Below, piece after piece: positions 33,349 to 37,741 of a stretch of 37,741 bases of DNA. The number at the start of each line of letters is the position of its first letter. Positions within the stretch are counted from its first letter, which is position 1. The stretch comes from Hyphomicrobiaceae bacterium (GTDB lineage Bacteria > Pseudomonadota > Alphaproteobacteria > Rhizobiales > Hyphomicrobiaceae): contig JAGRKS010000005.1 of NCBI GenBank assembly GCA_020442185.1, forward strand, positions 1 to 37,741. The letters run 5' to 3'. The translations under genes and the position numbers were made by a program. The notes beneath the pieces are model-generated. The model ran no database searches. It had not been told where the DNA came from and worked only from the letters and a program-made list of their open reading frames with translations.

Positions 33349-34425
33349 TCACGAATCGCGATGGCTCTGGCCGGGCAACCTCGCGGCGAACACCTGTTTC
33401 GGCTGCCGCGTCAGCCGGTGCTGCTGACGGTACACCCTCGGCGGCAGCGCGAACCAGCGCCGAGCGGCACGTGTAAACGTACTCTGCGAGCTATAACCCA
33501 GATCGAAAGCGATCTCAGTCAAGGTGCGATCCGTGTCGCGCAGCAAGCGTTCCGCGATCCGGTGGCGGGTTTCATCAAGGACCTTCTCGAACGACGTGCC
33601 GGCATGCTCCAGGCGCCGCTGCAGCGACCGGGACGTGATGCGCATATCGCGCGCTACGATCTCGAGATTGCAGGCGGGCTCGTGCAGCTTGCTGGCAACG
33701 ATTCCGGATACCTGCGACACGATATCCTGTTCCGCCTGCAGCTGCTTCAGCAACAATTCCGCGTGGTTGCAGAATATTGCGAACATGTCGGCGTTGGCGG
33801 TCGGCAAGGGACGCGCGAGCGTCGCTGAATCGAACACGATCCGCGTGACGTGACGATTGAAGCGCAGCCTCGGCCCGAAAATTGCGAGGCGGTCACCCGC
33901 CCTGTCCGGCGCTCGATGCTCGAAATCGACGGCCAGCGGCACCCAGGACGGTCCGACCGCCGCCCTAACGCGAGTGACGAGACACGTCATGACGAAGAGG
34001 TTGCTCGATTTGAGCGGAACGTCGAAGCCCGACGGCGTCGACCAATACAGTTCCCCGCGCTTTCCCTGCTCGACGAAACCGGCATTGAACCCTGTCGCGA
34101 ACAGTGGCGAAAATCCCGCGAGCGCCCGCAGGAACTCGCGGACCGTCGGCGCCGAGTTCGCGAGGTAACCGAAAAGTCCTGTCACTCCGAGCCCAACGGC
34201 TTCGCCGAAGGAAATGCTCATGGCGCAGTCATTCGTGACTCGCGTTGCCTCATTGAAGAGCGTGGCGACGGTCCGCAGAGGCACGAAATTCATCGGATCG
34301 GACAGATCGTCGGCAGAAAGCCCGGCGACGTCGCACAGCTCCTTGACCTGACAACCGCGCTCACCCAAGTAACGTAACAACGCTACGGCTGGAGCGACCC
34401 TGACGAGTGGTTGCTGGACAGGCAC
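33349..34425 (-). CDS. AraC-family transcriptional regulator with Arabinose_bd-type sensor domain
   Basis: 358 residues. The N-terminal ligand domain (about 1-210) is of the kind found in OruR/ArgR- and VirS-like regulators: PAVALLRYLGERGCQVKELC, SFGEAVGLGVTGLFGYLANS and PTVREFLRALAGFSPLFATG. The C-terminal AraC double HTH is at about 240-335, with EIVARDMRITSRSLQRRLEH and TLTEIAFDLGYSSQSTFTRA, which includes the signature for the second HTH. The start is GTG at 34425. It is divergent from the MarR gene and its ligand is unknown; the usual target would be an adjacent catabolic operon, but none is visible here. Confidence 0.93.
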   Translation of the reverse strand: MPVQQPLVRVAPAVALLRYLGERGCQVKELCDVAGLSADDLSDPMNFVPLRTVATLFNEATRVTNDCAMSISFGEAVGLGVTGLFGYLANSAPTVREFLRALAGFSPLFATGFNAGFVEQGKRGELYWSTPSGFDVPLKSSNLFVMTCLVTRVRAAVGPSWVPLAVDFEHRAPDRAGDRLAIFGPRLRFNRHVTRIVFDSATLARPLPTANADMFAIFCNHAELLLKQLQAEQDIVSQVSGIVASKLHEPACNLEIVARDMRITSRSLQRRLEHAGTSFEKVLDETRHRIAERLLRDTDRTLTEIAFDLGYSSQSTFTRAARRWFALPPRVYRQQHRLTRQPKQVFAARLPGQSHRDS

Positions 34426-34529
34426 GATGATTTCCGAAGCGTTTGAATAGCGAACTCGCCTGGAGGCGAACGGCGCTTTGCATCAAGAAGCGCAAAAGGC
34501 ATTACGTGCCCAATGCTAATTAGTGTGTT

Positions 34530-34545
34530 TCTTCTGTCAAGAAGA
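34530..34545. promoter_or_regulatory. Inverted repeat between the divergent AraC and MarR genes
   Basis: TCTTCT (34530-34535) and AGAAGA (34540-34545) form a perfect six-pair inverted repeat with a 4-bp centre, in an AT-rich part of the 224-bp divergent spacer. It is a plausible dimeric operator for the MarR protein, whose start is 105 bp away. Confidence 0.4.
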
Positions 34546-34649
34546 TTGAGTACGTCTCACGTATACCGCGCTTCCTGGCGTAAACGACAGGTTACGGATC
34601 GCTCCAATCCGCCTTGGCGCCACAACGTCGTTACGAGAGGACCGAACTG

Positions 34650-35120
34650 ATGTCGAAAGAACCAATCCGGTCGGCGCCGTCGTCGGCGCTGCATCTCCTT
34701 CACCGCGCCGGTCAGATCGCCGACGAACTCTTCACGCTGAACATGGGCAAGAACGAGCTGACCCCGCGTCAGTTCGAGGTGCTCAAAGCCGTGTCGATGA
34801 GCGACGAACCGAGCCAGACCATGCTGGTCGAGATGACGGGCATCGATCGTTCGACGCTCGCCGATATCGTCCGGCGCCTCGTCGATCGCGGCTTGGTGAC
34901 GCGCAAACGCACGCGTCATGACGCTCGCATGTATGCCCTGAAGCTCAGCGAAAAGGGCGAAATGACGATCCGCGACGCCCAGCCGGCTGTCGAGCAAACC
35001 GACGAGCGCATCCTGGCGGCTTTGCCCCAGCGCGATCGCGAGTTGTTCATCAAGGGTCTCGAGCGGATGGTCGAGACGCTCGGCCGCGACGAGGACGACA
35101 CCGCGCCGCCGGCTATCTGA
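34650..35120 (+). CDS. MarR-family transcriptional regulator
   Basis: 156 residues, cytoplasmic winged-helix dimer. The DNA-binding domain reads LTPRQFEVLKAVSMSDEPSQ, MLVEMTGIDRSTLADIVRRL, VDRGLVTRKRTRHDARMYAL and KLSEKGEMTIRDAQPAVEQT, with the wing RHDAR containing the usual Asp-Arg. The C-terminal helix ends in an acidic tail (GRDEDDTAPPAI). ATG at 34650 follows GAGAGGA with eight bases spacing. MarR proteins usually repress themselves and a neighbour and release DNA on binding aromatic or oxidant ligands. It is divergent from the AraC gene and upstream of pyrB, with no clear functional tie to pyrimidines. Confidence 0.93.
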   Translation: MSKEPIRSAPSSALHLLHRAGQIADELFTLNMGKNELTPRQFEVLKAVSMSDEPSQTMLVEMTGIDRSTLADIVRRLVDRGLVTRKRTRHDARMYALKLSEKGEMTIRDAQPAVEQTDERILAALPQRDRELFIKGLERMVETLGRDEDDTAPPAI

Positions 35121-35155
35121 GGCCGCCCAGTCGCGGATAACCACCAGATTGTGAA

Positions 35156-35197
35156 CTCTTGGCCCGGGACTTCGGGCCAAGAGCGTGATCGCTCTTG
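35156..35197 (+). promoter_or_regulatory. Two overlapping, mutually exclusive hairpins in the pyrB leader
   Basis: Hairpin 1 pairs CTCTTGGCCCG (35156-35166) with CGGGCCAAGAG (35173-35183), 11 perfect pairs and a six-base loop. Hairpin 2 pairs CAAGAGCG (35178-35185) with CGCTCTTG (35190-35197), eight perfect pairs and a four-base loop. The two share 35178-35183, so only one can form. The start of pyrB is 36 bp downstream. No U-run follows, so hairpin 1 may alternatively be just the 3' end of the MarR transcript. Confidence 0.6.
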
Positions 35198-35232
35198 CCG
35201 TCAGCCGCAACAGTCAATATGAAGCGGCTTTG

Positions 35233-36186
35233 ATGACATCATCGAAGAAAAGCCAGCAGCCCTTCCCGCACCGGCATCTGCTCTCATGCGAGCATCTGTC
35301 GGCGCCCGAGATTTCATACCTTCTCGATCTCGCCGATGCCGACGCTGACGCCAACCGCACCGGCTCGGCCAAGCGCCACGTGCTGGACGGCCGCTTTCTG
35401 ATCAATCTCTTCTTCGAGGCATCGACGCGCACCCAGGCCTCGTTCGAGATGGCGGCAAAACGCCTCGGCGCCGATGTCCTCAACATGAACGTCTCGACAT
35501 CGTCCGTCACCAAGGGCGAGACGCTGATCGACACCGCCGTCACCCTCAACGCCATGCGCCCCGACATCATCGTCGTCCGCCATCATGCGGCAGGCGCCGT
35601 AGAGTTGCTGTCGCAGAAGGTCGACTGCTCGGTCGTCAACGCCGGCGACGGCGCCCACCAGCATCCGACCCAGGCCCTCCTCGACGCACTGACGATCCGC
35701 AGGGCCAAGGGGCGCATCAGCGGACTGACGATCGCAATCTGCGGTGACATCCTCCACAGTCGTGTCGCACGCTCTAACATCAACGTTCTCAACACCCTCG
35801 GTGCGAACGTCCGTATCATCGCACCCTCGACACTGCTGCCAGCAGGGTCCGACCGGCTGGGCGCGGAGGTGTTCACCGACATGTGGGCCGGCATCGAGGA
35901 TGCCGATGTCGTCATGATGCTCAGATTGCAGCGCGAACGCATGGAGGGCTCGTTCGTCCCCACGACGCGCGAGTATTTCCATTTCTTCGGCCTCGACCAC
36001 GAGAAGCTGGCGCGCGCCAAGCCGGATGCGCTCATCATGCATCCCGGCCCGATGAACCGCGGCGTCGAAATCGCCTCGACCGTCGCCGATCATTCGCGAA
36101 GCGTCATCCGCGAGCAGGTCGAGATGGGCGTCGCGATCCGCATGGCGGTCCTCGAAGCCCTTGCGGGCCACCTGCCGCGAACATGA
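35233..36186 (+). CDS. pyrB: Aspartate carbamoyltransferase catalytic subunit
   Basis: 317 residues. PyrB condenses carbamoyl phosphate and aspartate, the first committed step of pyrimidine synthesis. The carbamoyl-phosphate site is [20 protein letters not shown] (61-80; Gln follows STRT where E. coli has Arg), then [46 protein letters not shown], the aspartate-binding RLQRERMEG and [16 protein letters not shown] at 35233 is preferred; the codons before it belong to the leader. Its stop overlaps an upstream candidate start of the next gene (ATGA), so PyrB and the dihydroorotase-like protein are translated together, as in class A aspartate transcarbamoylases. Confidence 0.97.
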   Translation: MTSSKKSQQPFPHRHLLSCEHLSAPEISYLLDLADADADANRTGSAKRHVLDGRFLINLFFEASTRTQASFEMAAKRLGADVLNMNVSTSSVTKGETLIDTAVTLNAMRPDIIVVRHHAAGAVELLSQKVDCSVVNAGDGAHQHPTQALLDALTIRRAKGRISGLTIAICGDILHSRVARSNINVLNTLGANVRIIAPSTLLPAGSDRLGAEVFTDMWAGIEDADVVMMLRLQRERMEGSFVPTTREYFHFFGLDHEKLARAKPDALIMHPGPMNRGVEIASTVADHSRSVIREQVEMGVAIRMAVLEALAGHLPRT

Positions 36187-36194
36187 GGAAGACA

Positions 36195-37553
36195 ATGGCC
36201 TCCGAAAAAGGCAGAGCGGCATCGGCGACGAAATCCACGCGCAAGGTGGACGCAACCACAACCGCGTTCATCAACGCGCGCCTCGTCGACCCCGAAACCA
36301 ACCGCGACGAGCCGGGCGGGCTCCTTGTCGCCGACGGCGTGATCGCTGATCTTGGTGCCCATCTCCGCCGCAACGCGCCCGCCGGCGCCGAGGTCGTCGA
36401 TTGCCGCGGCTGCGTGCTCGCGCCCGGGCTGATCGACTGCCAGGTGTTCGCCGGTGAACCGGGCGCCGAACATCGCGAAACGCTGAAAACTGCCTCTCAC
36501 GCCGCGGCCGCTGGCGGCGTCACCACGATCGTCGTCATGCCGGACACCAATCCGGTCATCGACCAGGTCGCGCTCGTCGATTTCATCCAGCGCCGCGCCC
36601 GCGATAACGCCGTCGTCCACATCGCCACTATGGCGGCCATGACCAAATCGCTCGCGGGTCTCGAGATCACCGAGATCGGTTTGCTGCAGCGGGCCGGGGC
36701 CATTGCATTCTCGAACGGCAAGGCGAGTGTCGTCGACACGCGCGTCATGCGCAACGTCCTCAATTACGCCCGCGACTTCGACGCACTGATCGTCCATCAC
36801 ACAGAAGACCCCTATCTGTCGAAGAATTCGGCGATGAACTCCGGCGAAGTCGCGACGCGTCTCGGCCTGCCGGGCGTCTCGAAACTCGCCGAAACCATCG
36901 TCCTCGAGCGCGACGTGCGCCTCGTCGAGATGACGCGCGCGCGCTATCACGCCGCAACGATCAGCTGCGCGGAAAGCCTCGACGTGGTGCGCAAGGCCAA
37001 GGCGCGCGGTCTCGCGGTGACCTGCGGCGTGTCGATCAATCACCTGACGCTCAACGAAAACGACATCGGCTCATATCGCACATTCTTCAAAGTTCGCCCG
37101 CCGCTCAGGAGCGACGAGGATCGCCGCGCGATGGTCGAAGGTATCGCGTCAGCCGACATCGACGTGATCGTCTCATCGCACGATCCGCAGGACGCCGACG
37201 TCAAGCGCCGGCCGTTCTCGGAAGCTGCCGATGGCGCGGTTGGGCTCGAGACGCTGCTGGCGGCCGGCCTCCGGCTGGTGCACGGCGGCGACCTGACGCT
37301 GATCGAGCTTCTGCGGGCGATGACCGTCAACCCGGCAAAGCTGCTCGGGCTGCCGGCCGGCCGGCTCATGAAAGGCGCACCCGCCGATCTCGTCTTGTTC
37401 GATCCCGACGAGCCATGGGTGCTCAACAAGGATCTGCTGCGCTCGCGCTCCAAGAATTCTCCGTTCGACGAGGCCAAGTTGCAAGGCCGCGTGTTGAGAA
37501 CGATCGTTGCCGGTGCCACGGTCTATCAGTACGCTGGCGTCGAGCGGACCTGA
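36195..37553 (+). CDS. Dihydroorotase-like protein PyrC', probably non-catalytic partner of PyrB
   Basis: 452 residues, dihydroorotase/amidohydrolase fold. The fold is clear ([89 protein letters not shown]). The zinc ligand signature DxHxH after APGLI is D81-C-Q83-V-F85, so both His are lost; the third His position reads T255 in YHAATIS; and the catalytic Asp of TDHAPH aligns with S328 in SSHDPQ. Established biology: such degenerate PyrC' chains assemble with PyrB in Pseudomonas-type aspartate transcarbamoylase. A catalytic dihydroorotase must therefore be encoded elsewhere. ATG at 36195 follows GAGGA; ATG at 36183 (overlapping the pyrB stop) is possible. Confidence 0.9.
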   Translation: MASEKGRAASATKSTRKVDATTTAFINARLVDPETNRDEPGGLLVADGVIADLGAHLRRNAPAGAEVVDCRGCVLAPGLIDCQVFAGEPGAEHRETLKTASHAAAAGGVTTIVVMPDTNPVIDQVALVDFIQRRARDNAVVHIATMAAMTKSLAGLEITEIGLLQRAGAIAFSNGKASVVDTRVMRNVLNYARDFDALIVHHTEDPYLSKNSAMNSGEVATRLGLPGVSKLAETIVLERDVRLVEMTRARYHAATISCAESLDVVRKAKARGLAVTCGVSINHLTLNENDIGSYRTFFKVRPPLRSDEDRRAMVEGIASADIDVIVSSHDPQDADVKRRPFSEAADGAVGLETLLAAGLRLVHGGDLTLIELLRAMTVNPAKLLGLPAGRLMKGAPADLVLFDPDEPWVLNKDLLRSRSKNSPFDEAKLQGRVLRTIVAGATVYQYAGVERT

Positions 37554-37605
37554 ACGGGCAAGCCCGTGGTTTCGTGGAACCTCGGATCGCAAGCGAGCTG
37601 GAATT

Positions 37606-37741
37606 ATGATCGACGAAATGACCGCGTGGCTCGTCGCCGCCGCTGCCGCGGGCTACCTGCTCGGCTCGATCCCCTTCGGTCTCATTTTGACGCGCGTCGC
37701 CGGGCTTGGCGACGTCCGCAAGATCGGCTCGGGCAACATCG
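37606..37741 (+). CDS. plsY: Glycerol-3-phosphate acyltransferase PlsY, N-terminal part (cut by window end)
   Basis: The first 45 codons of an inner-membrane protein that acylates glycerol-3-phosphate using acyl-phosphate. Residues seen include the first membrane helix ([20 protein letters not shown]) and the start of the conserved loop [13 protein letters not shown], which in PlsY continues into the acyl-phosphate motif. The ATG at 37606 lies 52 bp after the pyrC' stop. The gene continues beyond the window. The order pyrB-pyrC'-plsY is common in Hyphomicrobiales and suggests one transcript. Confidence 0.93.
   Translation, partial: MIDEMTAWLVAAAAAGYLLGSIPFGLILTRVAGLGDVRKIGSGNI

Overview
This 37.7 kb stretch is GC-rich chromosomal DNA from an alphaproteobacterium, most likely of the order Hyphomicrobiales (Rhizobiales). 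The evidence is the family mix and neighbourhoods: gatC/gatA/gatB, ruvX, pyrB-pyrC'-plsY, btaA/btaB betaine-lipid genes, and several small secreted proteins of rhizobial type. There is no IS element, phage, CRISPR array or integrase. All functional calls rest on reading translated sequence and motifs; no database search was run.

Left part (1-7600): the end of a fatty-acid oxidation 3-hydroxyacyl-CoA dehydrogenase, then a PAS/AAA+ sigma-54 activator on the minus strand. Divergent from it is a cyanate operon: a Tat-type binding protein, a permease, an ATPase and the cyanase CynS, followed by a DUF1348 protein. The intergenic region holds a near-consensus -24/-12 promoter, an IHF-like site and a TTCATAA repeat cluster at typical enhancer distance, so it reads as a complete sigma-54 switch for cyanate use.

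Middle left (7900-20200): tRNA-Ser(GCT), small secreted or lipoprotein genes, a SEL1 protein, a coupled quinone oxidoreductase/GT39 membrane glycosyltransferase pair, an EEP-family membrane phosphodiesterase, and a lipid locus. In that locus btaA-btaB (DGTS synthesis) on the minus strand is flanked on both sides by DedA-family membrane genes on the plus strand. An 11-bp-phased repeat resembling a Pho box lies upstream of btaA. A 56-residue Lys/Arg/Ala-rich protein and a TPR protein follow.

Middle right (20500-30800): gatB lies about 4.7 kb away from gatC-gatA. Between them are a DUF1353 lipoprotein, folD, an anchored rhodanese, a small membrane protein, an NTF2-like protein and an AroQ-type chorismate mutase. 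A small secreted protein sits between gatC and gatA. A UPF0173 hydrolase and divergent ruvX follow.

Right part (30900-37741): a chromosomal PcfJ-like protein, a DUF599 membrane protein, divergent AraC and MarR regulators, then pyrB-pyrC' and the start of plsY. The dihydroorotase-like protein lacks the catalytic zinc-ligand signature and is probably a structural partner of PyrB. The pyrB leader contains two overlapping, mutually exclusive hairpins. The most interesting items are the cyanate sigma-54 switch with its Cys/His-rich Tat protein, the DedA-bta-DedA lipid locus, and the pyr leader with the degenerate PyrC'.
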